Source of the DNA: Chthoniobacterales bacterium
GTDB taxonomy: Bacteria > Verrucomicrobiota > Verrucomicrobiia > Chthoniobacterales > UBA10450
Assembly (NCBI GenBank): GCA_035274845.1
Contig: DATENU010000009.1
Location: 1 to 64,000 of the forward strand
Length of the DNA: 64,000 bases
Reading direction: 5' to 3'
A model generated the notes under the pieces. The model ran no database searches. It was not told the origin of the DNA and saw only the letters and a program-made list of their open reading frames with translations. The translations under genes and the position numbers were made by a program. Of this stretch, positions 40,055-49,382 are shown one piece after another. Numbering within the stretch: position 1 is the stretch's first letter; the number at the start of each line of letters is the position of its first letter.

Positions 40055-41398
40055 GTGTTTGCGCGTTTCCGACGGCAGGGTTGGTGGAAGGGGTTCGCCG
40101 TTCTTGGAATATTCGCAGCGCTTGTCGGGGCGAGCATTATTCTCTTCAATCCGCGTCTGACCCGCTACGTGGAGAGCGATGCGTTTCGGGAAGAGCTGGA
40201 GAAGCAGACCGCGAAGGGGCTTCATTTTCCGGCGGGCCAGTTTGCTCCGATTCGGCGGACCGGCTTTTTGTCAGCGGCGTCCGAACGATTTCAGGCCCGG
40301 GAAGGACAAAAGGCGCTGAAGGCGTTGGATGCGCGGCGGATCACGGCCCATTTCAATCCGCTTGGGGTGTTTCTGCGGCGGTGGGAACTCGACGCCCTGC
40401 ATATCGACGGCGGTGAAGTGGGCATTCAGGTTTACGAGCCCAAGCCGGAGCCGTCGCCCAGCAAACCGTGGTATCACCTGTTTCTCCCGAATCGCGTTTA
40501 CCTCCGGCGAGTTTGGTCCGAGCCCGCGGATGTGACCTGGCAATTTCGAAACGAGAAAGGCGGTTTCTTCGGGACCCGGTTGCTGATCACTCCCCACGGC
40601 CGTGATTTCGAATACCAGGCGACGGGCGGCATGATGAAAGGCGCACTTATTCCCGACCTTCCTCTGCGCCATACCCACCTGCTTATCACCCGGACACTCC
40701 TCACGCTTTACACGCTCGATCTTTCGCCCGGCGCGGAGGGCGGCGGATTCATCCATGGGGAAGGCACCGCGGGAACGCGTGAGGACAAGAGCATCGATTT
40801 CAAAGTGCGATTCGGCGAAATACCGTTGCGCGAATGGTTGCCCGCCAGCTGGCGCGACCAGGCGAGCGGCCTGGCTGCCGGCGATGTGCATTGGCACGGC
40901 AAGAATCCTAAGCTCGAGAGTTCGCAGGTGGAGGGATCGTTCCAGGTCGATGGCGGACGCGTCCGGCAATTGCCGTTCCTGGAAAAGCTCGCTTCGATCA
41001 CCGGCCGGAAATCGATTGCCTCGCTGGAACTCAATGAATGTTCTGCGGAGTTGGTTTGGAAAAGTCCCCAGCTTGAAATCAAGAAAATTGCCGTGGAGGA
41101 CAAAGGGAAATTTCGAATCGAAGGGGCGTTGTCGATCCGGGACAAATCGCTGGAGGGCGCGCTCCAGTTGGGCCTGGCCCGTGAATATCTGGAATGGCTC
41201 CCGCACGCCGAGGAAGTTTTCCCGAAGGAGAGCGCGGGCTACCTTTGGACCACTGTGCATTTGTCGGGAACGATCGACAAACCGGAGCAGGATCTCAGCC
41301 CTCGCCTTGTCGAAGCGCTGAAGGAATCGCCGGGCGCATTCCTCGGCCTTATCTTTCGTCAGCTCGGAGATTGGCTGAAGGATGCTTTCGGAGAATGA
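40055..41398 (+). CDS. AsmA/TamB-like envelope protein
   Basis: 447 residues from a GTG. A basic start and one N-terminal membrane helix (about 13-31) are followed by a long beta-rich region without Cys pairs; blocks such as ALHIDGGEVGIQVYEPKP and LRIEGALSIRDKSLEGALQLGL resemble AsmA-like proteins that span the periplasm and move lipids. The next gene starts inside its stop (ATGA). Function in outer-membrane maintenance is inferred. Confidence 0.6.
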   Translation: MFARFRRQGWWKGFAVLGIFAALVGASIILFNPRLTRYVESDAFREELEKQTAKGLHFPAGQFAPIRRTGFLSAASERFQAREGQKALKALDARRITAHFNPLGVFLRRWELDALHIDGGEVGIQVYEPKPEPSPSKPWYHLFLPNRVYLRRVWSEPADVTWQFRNEKGGFFGTRLLITPHGRDFEYQATGGMMKGALIPDLPLRHTHLLITRTLLTLYTLDLSPGAEGGGFIHGEGTAGTREDKSIDFKVRFGEIPLREWLPASWRDQASGLAAGDVHWHGKNPKLESSQVEGSFQVDGGRVRQLPFLEKLASITGRKSIASLELNECSAELVWKSPQLEIKKIAVEDKGKFRIEGALSIRDKSLEGALQLGLAREYLEWLPHAEEVFPKESAGYLWTTVHLSGTIDKPEQDLSPRLVEALKESPGAFLGLIFRQLGDWLKDAFGE

Positions 41399-42267
41399 AC
41401 TTTGACGACTTCCGGTTGGACAAGCGCGGTCGAGCCCGATTTGATGGCAGCGTGAAGGGATTCACCCTTTTCCGCCTTCTGCCCTTGGTCATTTCGGTTT
41501 GCTGGCCAATGGGCGCAATTGAATCCGCCACTCTCGCCGGTCAGCAGGTTGCAGGTGGGAAAACGGTGGAGATTCGTTTCCCGGTTTCAAAATATTTTCA
41601 GGACATCGCGGCCCAGGGCGGTAATCCGCGGGTCGAAACAGGAAGGGCCGTCCTGACTTTTCCGCCCGGTTTTGATCCGGCGCGGCGCTGGCCGCTTCTG
41701 ATCGTGACTTCCACGACGGATTATCACCGCACGAGTCCGATGGACGCGGAGTGGTATCGCCCGCCCGCGGATGCCGAGGGCTGGGTGATTCTCGCCTCGG
41801 ACGCGACGGTCAAGGCCCGGCAGGATTCGACTCCCTGGCGGCTCGGAATGTTGGGCGCGGCGTTGGAAGCCATGCGCAAAGACTGGCCGCAGTCAGCCCG
41901 GTGGCCGGTCGCGTTCGCCGGAATGTCCGGCGGAGCAAAGCGCAGCGGCCTGCTGGGCGCGATGCTGGCCAAGGCCGGAGTGGTAAATATCTGCGGCTTT
42001 TATTTCAGCGGAATCAACGACGACAGATTGAGCCCCGCCTACAAGACCTACCAGCCGGGGGCGGATTTCCTGAATATCCCGATTTGGATCAGTGGCGGCA
42101 TGGACGACACAATCGCCACTCCCTCCTCGGAAGGCGCCGTCCAGGCCTCTCTGCAACGCACCGGCTTCAAGCGAATTCGCATCGAAAGATTCATGGGCGG
42201 TCACCGCTTGAAACGATCCGAAGTGCGGCTGGCCCTGCGCTGGTTCCGGGAACTCGGCGGATTCTGA
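41395..42267 (+). CDS. Exported alpha/beta-hydrolase-like protein
   Basis: 290 residues. The ATG overlaps the stop of the AsmA-like gene. A basic N-terminus with a hydrophobic segment (LFRLLPLVISVCWPMGAIESA, about 26-46) suggests a signal peptide or anchor. GMSGGAKRSGLLG (nucleophile elbow GxSGG), WISGGMDDTI and FMGGHRLKRSE supply probable Ser, Asp and His. The family is esterase or peptidase-like; substrate unknown. Confidence 0.7.
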   Translation: MNFDDFRLDKRGRARFDGSVKGFTLFRLLPLVISVCWPMGAIESATLAGQQVAGGKTVEIRFPVSKYFQDIAAQGGNPRVETGRAVLTFPPGFDPARRWPLLIVTSTTDYHRTSPMDAEWYRPPADAEGWVILASDATVKARQDSTPWRLGMLGAALEAMRKDWPQSARWPVAFAGMSGGAKRSGLLGAMLAKAGVVNICGFYFSGINDDRLSPAYKTYQPGADFLNIPIWISGGMDDTIATPSSEGAVQASLQRTGFKRIRIERFMGGHRLKRSEVRLALRWFRELGGF

Positions 42268-42269
42268 AC

Positions 42270-42420
42270 GGAAGTTAGGCTTCCAGCCTGACTCGGACGA
42301 CATGCTTCTAGCTTGTCGACATTTGTTGCGGATGGCGCTGCGAGAATCGCTTGTCGACATTCTCGCAATTCCGACAGCCTGGCAGGCCGTCGGCCGAGTC
42401 AGGCTGGCAGCCTAACCTCC
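42270..42420. mobile_element. Non-autonomous REP element, family B
   Basis: 151 bp bounded by GGAAGTTAGGCTTCCAGCCT... and the near-perfect inverse ...GGCTGGCAGCCTAACCTCC. The ends match those of the RAYT element inside carB. Two more short inverted words (CTTGTCGACATT) lie inside. Sits between the hydrolase and carB genes. Confidence 0.85.
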
Positions 42421-42515
42421 GTTTCCAGAATCGATCAATATTTTCAAGTCGCGGAGCGGCGCCCGCGTTTAGCTCGTGATCTTCGCGTGATTTCGTCTAT
42501 CGTCCGCTCGCTCCA

Positions 42516-45500
42516 ATGCCGCGGAACAACGATCTCCACAAGATCCTCCTGATTGGCTCCGGCCCGATCGTCATCGGGCAGGGCTGCGAATTTGATTATT
42601 CCGGCGTCCAGGCCTGCAAGGCTTTGCGCGAGGAAGGCTACCAGGTCGTTCTCATCAATTCGAATCCCGCGACGATCATGACCGATCCGGAATTCGCCGA
42701 TCGGACCTATGTCGAGCCGATCACGCCCGAAGTCATCGAAGCGATCCTGGAACGGGAAAAACCGGACGCGATTCTGCCGACGATGGGCGGCCAGACGGCG
42801 CTGAATGCGGCCATGGAGTTGAATCGCAACGGGGCGCTCGCCCGGCACAACGTGAAATTGATTGGGGCGAACGCACAGGCCATCGCGAAGGGCGAAGACC
42901 GCCAGCTGTTCAAGGAAGCGATGCTTCGGATCGGGCTCGATGTTCCGCGCTCGGGCATCGCGCATTCAATCGCGGACGCCATCCGCATCGCGGGCACGAT
43001 CGAGAAGTTTCCGCTGATCATTCGCCCCGCTTTCACTTTGGGCGGATCTGGTGGCGGTATCGCCTATAACCGCGATGAGCTGGAGGAAATCGTCGACCGC
43101 GGCCTGGCGCTTTCGCCGGTTACGGAGGTGCTGATCGAGGAATCGCTCGTCGGCTGGAAGGAATTCGAGATGGAGGTGATGCGGGACCGCGCGGACAACT
43201 GCGTCGTCATCTGCTCGATCGAGAACTTCGATCCAATGGGTGTGCACACCGGCGACTCCATCACGGTCGCGCCCGTCCAGACCCTTTCCGACAAGGAATT
43301 CCAGATGATGCGGGATGCGTCGTTCGAGGTCATTCGGGAGATCGGGGTGGAGACCGGCGGCTCGAACATCCAGTTTGCGGTCAACCCGCAAAACGGACGC
43401 ATGGTGGTGATAGAGATGAATCCGCGCGTCTCGCGTTCGAGCGCGCTGGCCTCGAAAGCCACCGGGTTTCCGATCGCCAAAATCGCGGCGAAACTGGCCG
43501 TCGGCTACACGCTCGACGAAATCCGAAACGACATCACGCGCGAAACGCCGGCGAGCTTCGAGCCGACGATCGATTACTGCGTAGTCAAGGTGCCACGGTT
43601 CACCTTCGAGAAATTTCCCCAGGCCGATCCAACGCTCACCACCCAGATGAAGAGCGTCGGCGAAGCGATGGCCATCGGGCGCACCTTCAAGGAAGCGTTG
43701 CAAAAGGCGCTCCGTTCGCTCGAGATCAAACGTTTTGGATTATGCGGCGATGGGAACGAGAAACGGGTGGATGCCGAGACATTGCGCCTGAAACTCGCGA
43801 CTCCGAATGCCGAACGCATTTTCCACATCGCCCAGGCCTTCCAGGACGGAATGTCGATCGAGGAAGTTTTCGAGCTGACCAAGATCGATCGCTGGTTCCT
43901 CCATAACGTGCGGCAGATTGTGGAGGAGGGCCAACGGAGGTTAGGCTGCCAGCCTGACTCGGCGGACGGGCTACAAGCCTGTCCTGCCAACTCGTTCCAA
44001 CCTTTCGACGAACAAACTTCCATTCACCAAACCAAACGCCACCTGCCTCATTGGGAGCAACCCGGCGCCACTTATTTCGTCACCTTTCGCCTAATCGACT
44101 CAGTCCCGCAGAACGTTCTCGTGCAATGGCGCGAAGAGCTTCAGCAATGGCTCAAAGTGCATCCGAAGCCTTGGGACTGGCGAACCGCTCGTGAGTACAT
44201 GCGCTTATGCGAAGAAAGCCGGGAGGAATGGCTCGATCGCGGCCATGGCTCCTGTTTGCTGCGCGATGCGGCGGTCGCCGCCATCATCGCGGCCGGTCTG
44301 AAGCATTTCGACGGTGACCGGTACTTGCTGGACGCGTTCGTCATTATGCCGAATCACGTTCATGTTCTGTTCAAGCCCAGGGCCGGCAACTCACTTTCGT
44401 CAATTCTGCATTCGTGGAAATCGTTTTCGGCAAACGCGATAAACCGCCAGGTAGCTCGGCAGGGGCCGCTCTGGATGTCGGAAAACTTCGATACGATTGT
44501 CCGGGACGCGGCACATCTGGTCGCCTGCCGCGAGTACATCGCGCAGAACCCAGTAAAGGCGAGACTGGAATCCGGAGATTTTATTTTGGAGGTGCGTGGG
44601 ATGTTGCGGATTGAGGACGGGAACGAACGACAGGCTGGTAGCCTGCCGGCCGAGTCAGGCTGGAAGCCTGACCTCCGGGAGCTGCGTCGCCTCAAGAAGC
44701 TTGGCTTCTCCGACCGCCAGCTCGCGATCGCGCGCGGAATTTCAGAAGCCGAGGTTCGCGCGGAACGAAAAGCCGCCGGTGTCATTCCGACGTATCGCTT
44801 GGTCGACACCTGCGCTGCGGAGTTCGAGGCCTTCACGCCTTATTACTACTCAACCTACGGCACCGAGAACGAAATGCGGCGAACCGAGAAGCCCAAGATC
44901 ATGATTCTGGGCGGCGGACCGAACCGGATCGGACAGGGAATCGAATTCGATTACTGCTGTGTCCACGCGGCTTTCGCCCTGCGTGAGATCGGGTTTGAAA
45001 CCATCATGGTCAATTCGAACCCGGAGACGGTTTCGACCGATTACGACACGAGCGACAAACTCTATTTCGAGCCGCTGACGCTCGAGGACGTGCTCAACAT
45101 TTACGAGCAGGAGCGCCCCGAAGGCGTGATCGTGCAGTTCGGCGGACAAACGCCGCTCAACCTGGCGGCGGGCTTGAAAGCCGCGGGAGTCAGGATCATC
45201 GGCACGCAGCCCGAAAGCATCGAGATGGCGGAGGACCGGAAGCTTTTTGCCGCCATGCTCGACAAACTCCTCCTGCGCCAGACGCCGAGCGGCTCGGCGG
45301 TCAGCGCCGACGAAGCTCTCGCGATCGCGGACCGGATTGGCTACCCGGTGCTCGTCCGGCCGTCGTTCGTGCTGGGTGGCCGGGCCATGGAATTGGTTTA
45401 CAACGGCGACGACCTGCGCCGCTACATGCAGAGCGCCATCGAAGTCAGCCCGGACCGGCCAGTGCTGGTGGATCGGTTCCTCGAAGATGCGATTGAGGTC

Positions 45501-46436
45501 GATGTCGATTGTATTGCCGATGGCGAAACGAGCGTCATCGGCGCGATCATGGAACACATCGAGCAAGCCGGCATTCACAGCGGCGACAGCGCCTGCGTGA
45601 TTCCGACGTTCTCGCTGCCGGGCGCCGTCCTGCAACAGATCCGCGCCGCCACGACAGCAATGGCGCGGGAACTGAAGGTTCGCGGACTCATGAATGTCCA
45701 GTTCGCCGTGAAAGGGGACGACGTTTACGTGCTCGAAGTGAACCCGCGGGCCTCGCGGACGGTCCCTTTTGTGAGCAAGGCCATCGGAGTGCCGCTCGCG
45801 AAACTGGCAGCGAAAGTGATGACTGGAAAGAATCTGACCGAGCTCGGTTTTACCAGCGAGATCGTGCCGAGACATTTCTCCGTGAAGGAAGCGGTCTTTC
45901 CGTTCCTGCGCTATCAGGGCGTCGACATCGCGCTCGGCCCGGAAATGAAATCGACTGGTGAGGTGATGGGGATCGACGCAGATCTCGGCCTGGCCTACGC
46001 GAAGTCACAAATGGCCGCCCCGCCGCCGCTGCCAAAATCCGGCCGCGTCTTCGTCAGCGTGAAGGATAGCGACAAGCAAAGCGTGATTCCGCTGGCGCGT
46101 GAATTTGTCGAGCTCGGTTTCCAGATCGTTTCGACGAGCGGGACGGAAGCGGCCCTGCGTGCGGCCGGCGTTCCGGTGACGAAGGTGTACAAGATTCGCG
46201 AGGGCCGTCCGAACGTGCTCGATCTCGTGACCAATCGGGACATTGATTTCATTATCAACACCCCGAGCGGGAAGATTCCCCGGGAAGACGAAGTCAGGAT
46301 TCGGAACGCTTCGCTCGCCCAAAAAATCCCGATCATGACGACGGTGCGGGCCGCGCAGGCCAGCGCCAACGGGATTCGTTCATTGCAGCGGAGCAAGGTG
46401 CAGGTGAAGACCCTCCAGGAATATCATGGGAAATGA
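42516..46436 (+). CDS. carB: Carbamoyl-phosphate synthase large subunit with in-frame RAYT insertion
   Basis: CarB makes carbamoyl phosphate from bicarbonate, ammonia and two ATP for pyrimidines and arginine. The two ATP-grasp halves look intact: [30 protein letters not shown] and [12 protein letters not shown], then [46 protein letters not shown] and [20 protein letters not shown]-like allosteric domain ends the protein. Normal length is about 1070 residues; this frame has 1306. Codons 474-721 hold a RAYT transposase with HUH motif MPNHVHVLF (His614, His616) and Tyr674 ([10 protein letters not shown]), in the linker between [16 protein letters not shown] and [14 protein letters not shown], the oligomerisation region in E. 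coli CarB. No stop or frameshift interrupts the frame. carA is not in the window. Confidence 0.93.
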   Translation: MPRNNDLHKILLIGSGPIVIGQGCEFDYSGVQACKALREEGYQVVLINSNPATIMTDPEFADRTYVEPITPEVIEAILEREKPDAILPTMGGQTALNAAMELNRNGALARHNVKLIGANAQAIAKGEDRQLFKEAMLRIGLDVPRSGIAHSIADAIRIAGTIEKFPLIIRPAFTLGGSGGGIAYNRDELEEIVDRGLALSPVTEVLIEESLVGWKEFEMEVMRDRADNCVVICSIENFDPMGVHTGDSITVAPVQTLSDKEFQMMRDASFEVIREIGVETGGSNIQFAVNPQNGRMVVIEMNPRVSRSSALASKATGFPIAKIAAKLAVGYTLDEIRNDITRETPASFEPTIDYCVVKVPRFTFEKFPQADPTLTTQMKSVGEAMAIGRTFKEALQKALRSLEIKRFGLCGDGNEKRVDAETLRLKLATPNAERIFHIAQAFQDGMSIEEVFELTKIDRWFLHNVRQIVEEGQRRLGCQPDSADGLQACPANSFQPFDEQTSIHQTKRHLPHWEQPGATYFVTFRLIDSVPQNVLVQWREELQQWLKVHPKPWDWRTAREYMRLCEESREEWLDRGHGSCLLRDAAVAAIIAAGLKHFDGDRYLLDAFVIMPNHVHVLFKPRAGNSLSSILHSWKSFSANAINRQVARQGPLWMSENFDTIVRDAAHLVACREYIAQNPVKARLESGDFILEVRGMLRIEDGNERQAGSLPAESGWKPDLRELRRLKKLGFSDRQLAIARGISEAEVRAERKAAGVIPTYRLVDTCAAEFEAFTPYYYSTYGTENEMRRTEKPKIMILGGGPNRIGQGIEFDYCCVHAAFALREIGFETIMVNSNPETVSTDYDTSDKLYFEPLTLEDVLNIYEQERPEGVIVQFGGQTPLNLAAGLKAAGVRIIGTQPESIEMAEDRKLFAAMLDKLLLRQTPSGSAVSADEALAIADRIGYPVLVRPSFVLGGRAMELVYNGDDLRRYMQSAIEVSPDRPVLVDRFLEDAIEVDVDCIADGETSVIGAIMEHIEQAGIHSGDSACVIPTFSLPGAVLQQIRAATTAMARELKVRGLMNVQFAVKGDDVYVLEVNPRASRTVPFVSKAIGVPLAKLAAKVMTGKNLTELGFTSEIVPRHFSVKEAVFPFLRYQGVDIALGPEMKSTGEVMGIDADLGLAYAKSQMAAPPPLPKSGRVFVSVKDSDKQSVIPLAREFVELGFQIVSTSGTEAALRAAGVPVTKVYKIREGRPNVLDLVTNRDIDFIINTPSGKIPREDEVRIRNASLAQKIPIMTTVRAAQASANGIRSLQRSKVQVKTLQEYHGK
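43936..44676 (+). mobile_element. RAYT (REP-associated Y1 transposase) element inside carB
   Basis: 741 bp, exactly 247 codons. It is bounded by GGAGGTTAGGCTGCCAGCCT (43936 on) and the inverse ending GGCTGGAAGCCTGACCTCC (to 44676); 28-bp ends differ at two sites. Inner inverted words (GGCTACAAGCCTGTC at 43969-43983 and ACAGGCTGGTAGCCTGCC at 44631-44648) make REP hairpins. The coding part has the RAYT sequence [23 protein letters not shown] (HUH) and YIAQNPVKA (Tyr). No target duplication is apparent, as expected for this class. The element lies in the carB frame and direction. Confidence 0.95.
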
Positions 46437-46465
46437 CGAATGCCGAATGACGAATGCCGAAGGGA
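46433..46465 (+). repeat. GACGAATGCC tandem unit, copy 1
   Basis: ATGACGAATGCCGA twice in a row, starting with the carB stop codon TGA. Related words occur at 58083-58127. A second inverted pair GTTGAACGTTC/GACGTTGAAC follows at about 46473-46492. Confidence 0.6.
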
Positions 46466-46506
46466 GAATCGGTTGAACGTTCGACGTTGAACGCTACGGT
46501 CAACGC

Positions 46507-47130
46507 ATGAAACTGACATTGGTTTGTTGCGTGCTGGGGCTGGCGTTCGTCGCCGCGCCGGTGCGGAGCGAGGAAAAAAAAGAAGAAAAGAAAGACACCG
46601 CCACGACCACTGAAGTGAAGGAGGTTGCGGTATTCAAAACGAGCGAAGGCGAATTGGTGGCCGAGTTCTGGCCGGACGTGGCCCCGAAGACGGTCGAGAA
46701 TTTCAAAAAGCTGGCGAAATCCGGCTTTTATGACGGCACGGCGTTTCACCGCATCATCAAAGGATTCATGGCCCAGGGTGGCGATCCGCTGACCAAGGAT
46801 GCTTCGAAGGAAAGCATGTGGGGGACCGGCGATCCGGGATACAAGATCAAAGCCGAATTCAACGCGAAGAAGCACGAGCGTGGCGTGCTTTCGATGGCGC
46901 GCTCCGCCGATCCGGACTCAGCCGGCAGCCAGTTCTTTCTCTGCTTTGGTCCGGCACCGGCCCTCGACAACAAATACACGGCCTTTGGCAAGGTGATCAA
47001 AGGCGATGCCGTCCTCGACAAGCTGGCCAATGTGCCCGTCACGCAGAGCGCGAGCGGTGAGAAAAGCAAACCGGTGAATCGCGTCGCGCTGGAAAGCGTG
47101 AAAATCGTTCCGGCCGATTCGGTGAAGTAG
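46507..47130 (+). CDS. Exported cyclophilin-type peptidyl-prolyl isomerase
   Basis: 207 residues with a signal peptide (MKLTLVCCVLGLAFVAAPVRS) and a Lys/Glu-rich linker, then a cyclophilin domain: PDVAPKTVENFKKLAKSGFYDGTAFHRII, GFMAQGGDPL, SMARSADPDSAGSQFFLCF and LDNKYTAFGKVI. Catalytic Arg and the Phe/Gln residues are present in FHRII and QFFLC. It speeds proline isomerisation in the periplasm. The next gene is a close copy without signal peptide, so the pair arose by tandem duplication. Confidence 0.92.
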   Translation: MKLTLVCCVLGLAFVAAPVRSEEKKEEKKDTATTTEVKEVAVFKTSEGELVAEFWPDVAPKTVENFKKLAKSGFYDGTAFHRIIKGFMAQGGDPLTKDASKESMWGTGDPGYKIKAEFNAKKHERGVLSMARSADPDSAGSQFFLCFGPAPALDNKYTAFGKVIKGDAVLDKLANVPVTQSASGEKSKPVNRVALESVKIVPADSVK

Positions 47131-47151
47131 CCTGGGAAACTCATTTTTCCA

Positions 47152-47664
47152 ATGACTGCATCACAAAACGAAGTGGCGGTAATCAAAACCAGCGAAGGCG
47201 AAATGGTCGCTGAGTTCTGGCCGGACGTGGCCCCGAAGACGGTCGAAAATTTCAAGAAGCTGGCGAAATCCGGGTTCTACGATGGGACGGCTTTCCATCG
47301 CATCATCAAAGGCTTTATGATTCAGGGCGGTGATCCGCTGACCAAGGACGAAAGCAAGCAAGCGCGCTGGGGCACGGGCGACCCGGGTTATAAGATCGAC
47401 GCGGAGTTCAATAAGAAGTCTCACGAGCGCGGGGTGCTTTCGATGGCCCGCTCGCAGGATCCGAATTCAGCCGGCAGCCAGTTTTTCATTTGCCATGGCC
47501 ACCCGAAGTTTCTTGACGGGCAATACACGACCTTCGGGAAACTGATTAAAGGGGACGAGGTTCTTGAGAAGATCGCGACCACGAAAACGCTCCCGGGCGA
47601 TCGGCCGGAAAAGCGAATGAACGTCGAGAGCATCAAGATCGTTCCGGCGGACTCGGTGCAATAG
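47152..47664 (+). CDS. Cytoplasmic cyclophilin-type peptidyl-prolyl isomerase
   Basis: 170 residues, beginning MTASQNEVAVIKTSEGEMVAEFWP without signal peptide. The cyclophilin blocks are PDVAPKTVENFKKLAKSGFYDGTAFHRII, GFMIQGGDPL, SMARSQDPNSAGSQFFICH and LDGQYTTFGKLI. Nearly identical in DNA to the preceding exported gene over long runs, so a recent duplication with one copy retargeted. The 21-base gap suggests one transcript. Confidence 0.92.
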   Translation: MTASQNEVAVIKTSEGEMVAEFWPDVAPKTVENFKKLAKSGFYDGTAFHRIIKGFMIQGGDPLTKDESKQARWGTGDPGYKIDAEFNKKSHERGVLSMARSQDPNSAGSQFFICHGHPKFLDGQYTTFGKLIKGDEVLEKIATTKTLPGDRPEKRMNVESIKIVPADSVQ

Positions 47665-47670
47665 TTTCTT

Positions 47671-47755
47671 GTTGTAACGACGGCGCTCTGTCGCCGTAAG
47701 ATCGCGTAAATTACAGGCAGCGCTTGTTACGCCGACAGAGCGGCGTCGCTACAAC
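47671..47755. repeat. Paired palindromic repeat, family C, copy 2
   Basis: TAACGACGGCGCTCTGTCGC and the inverse ending GGCGTCGCTACAAC flank about 34 bases. Same family as 31286-31368. Lies between the cyclophilin and AguB genes. Confidence 0.85.
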
Positions 47756-47764
47756 TACGGATAT

Positions 47765-48649
47765 ATGCACGCCAATAAAACGACCATCGCGTTGGTCCAG
47801 ATGCAGTGCGGGACCGATCAGGCCGCAAATCTGGAGAAAGCGATCGCGCGGATTCGAGACGCGGCGAGAGGCGGCGCCCAGATCGTTTGCCTGCCGGAGC
47901 TGTTTCGCTCGCAGTATTTTTGCCAGGCGGAAGATCACGCGAACTTCGCGTTGGCCGAGGAAATCCCGGGGCCGACCACCGCGGCGCTGGAAACCGTGGC
48001 CCGCGAGACTGGCTTGGTGATCGTTGCCTCGCTTTTCGAGAAGCGGGCCGCGGGCGTTTACCACAACACCGCTGCCATCATCGACGCCGACGGCAAATAT
48101 CTCGGGAAGTATCGCAAGATGCATATTCCTGACGACCCTTCTTATTTCGAGAAGTTTTACTTCGCGCCCGGGGATCTCGGTTTTCAGGCCTGGCCTACCG
48201 CGCACGGAAAAATCGGCGTCTGCGTTTGCTGGGACCAATGGTATCCGGAATCCGCCCGGCTGACGGCGTTGCGGGGGGCCCAGCTTTTATTTTATCCCAC
48301 CGCGATCGGCTGGCATCCGCGCGAGAAGGAAAAGTACGGCGTGGCCCAACATGCCGCCTGGGAAACGATGCAGCGCAGTCACGCGATCGCGAATGGCTGT
48401 TACGTGGCGGCGGTTAATCGGGTCGGCCACGAAGCTCCGGCCGGCGGCGACGGAATCGAATTTTGGGGGCAAAGCTTCGTCGTCGCGCCCAGTGGGGAGA
48501 TCCTGGCCAAAGGGAGCGTCGATCGGGAAGAGGTCGTCATGGCTGAGATCGACTGGCAGCGGGTGGATGAACACCGGACGCACTGGCCATTCCTGCGCGA
48601 TCGAAGAATCGACGCTTACTCCGGAATCGAGCAGCGCCTGATCGATTAA
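47765..48649 (+). CDS. aguB: N-carbamoylputrescine amidase
   Basis: 294-residue nitrilase-family enzyme that turns N-carbamoylputrescine into putrescine, CO2 and ammonia in the agmatine route to polyamines. Catalytic triad visible: Glu45 (CLPELF), Lys118 (KYRKMHIPD) and Cys155 (CVCWDQWYPE). The tail PFLRDRRIDAY is typical of AguB. The partner agmatine deiminase is not within the window; the guanidino enzyme at 55461 belongs to a different branch. Confidence 0.9.
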   Translation: MHANKTTIALVQMQCGTDQAANLEKAIARIRDAARGGAQIVCLPELFRSQYFCQAEDHANFALAEEIPGPTTAALETVARETGLVIVASLFEKRAAGVYHNTAAIIDADGKYLGKYRKMHIPDDPSYFEKFYFAPGDLGFQAWPTAHGKIGVCVCWDQWYPESARLTALRGAQLLFYPTAIGWHPREKEKYGVAQHAAWETMQRSHAIANGCYVAAVNRVGHEAPAGGDGIEFWGQSFVVAPSGEILAKGSVDREEVVMAEIDWQRVDEHRTHWPFLRDRRIDAYSGIEQRLID

Positions 48650-48650
48650 T

Positions 48651-48744
48651 CTCCTGTAGCCGCTTCGCTGTGCGAAGCGTCAGAGAACGGGCAACGGTTC
48701 ACCAACCTTCATTGAGTCGCCCACAGGGCGACTGCTACAGAAGA
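48651..48744. repeat. REP pair, family A
   Basis: CTGTAGCCGCTTCGCTGTGC... (48653-48681) and an inverted variant GTCGCCCACAGGGCGAC... CTACAGAAG (48715-48743). Confidence 0.85.
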
Positions 48745-48802
48745 TCGGCTCGAGGATCGTCCCGATGTTTACATGACGCCGTTCACGGCTGTAATGTCGG
48801 GC

Positions 48803-49336
48803 ATGAAAATGAACTTCTCCAAGCTGCTTGTTGTCGCGCTCATCGCAACCGCGCTGATGTTCTCGCTGGGGAACGCGGGCGCCCAGGAAATTACCAAGGC
48901 GGTCGCGGTTATGCATCCTGCTTCCGGAACCCAGGTAGCGGGAAGAGTCACGTTCACCAAGAGCGGTGACTCCGTCCTGATCGTTGCCGACATCACCGGC
49001 CTCACGCCCGGCAAACACGCATTCCATATTCATGAGTTCGGCGATTGCTCAGCGGCGGACGCGACCTCGGCAGGCGGACATTTCAACCCAATGAACAAGC
49101 CCCACGGCGCTCCCGACGCCGCGGAACGGCATGTGGGCGACATGGGCAACCTCGAAGCGGATGCCTACGGCAAAGCGCATTTGGAATTGAAATCCAACTT
49201 GATGAAATTGAGCGGCGAACACTCAATCCTGGGCCGGGGCGTGATTGTGCACGAGAAGGTCGACGATTGGTCGCAGCCGACAGGCAACGCCGGGGCCCGG
49301 CAAGCGTGCGGCGTGGTCGGCGTCGCGAAACCGTAG
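48803..49336 (+). CDS. sodC: Copper/zinc superoxide dismutase
   Basis: 177 residues from ATG 48803 (an in-frame ATG at 48773 is the alternative) with a signal peptide (MKMNFSKLLVVALIATALMFSLG). Copper and zinc ligands are present: HAFHIHEFGDC, GGHFNPMNKPHG, RHVGDMGN and GVIVHEKVDDW; paired cysteines in FGDC and ACGVVG form the usual disulfide. Removes superoxide in the periplasm. Stands downstream of a REP pair. Confidence 0.92.
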   Translation: MKMNFSKLLVVALIATALMFSLGNAGAQEITKAVAVMHPASGTQVAGRVTFTKSGDSVLIVADITGLTPGKHAFHIHEFGDCSAADATSAGGHFNPMNKPHGAPDAAERHVGDMGNLEADAYGKAHLELKSNLMKLSGEHSILGRGVIVHEKVDDWSQPTGNAGARQACGVVGVAKP

Positions 49337-49382
49337 CGGCAACCAACAGCTGATCGAAAGACCCCCGGACAGATCGGCGCTG

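Noticed and set aside
43936-44676. Intein in carB
   Set aside because: No Cys/Ser at the start, no HN at the end and no Hint or homing-nuclease motifs; instead there are inverted repeats and RAYT motifs.
44850-45875. 341-codon frame antisense to carB
   Set aside because: carB motifs on the plus strand are unbroken; the antisense is His/Arg/Asp-rich shadow.
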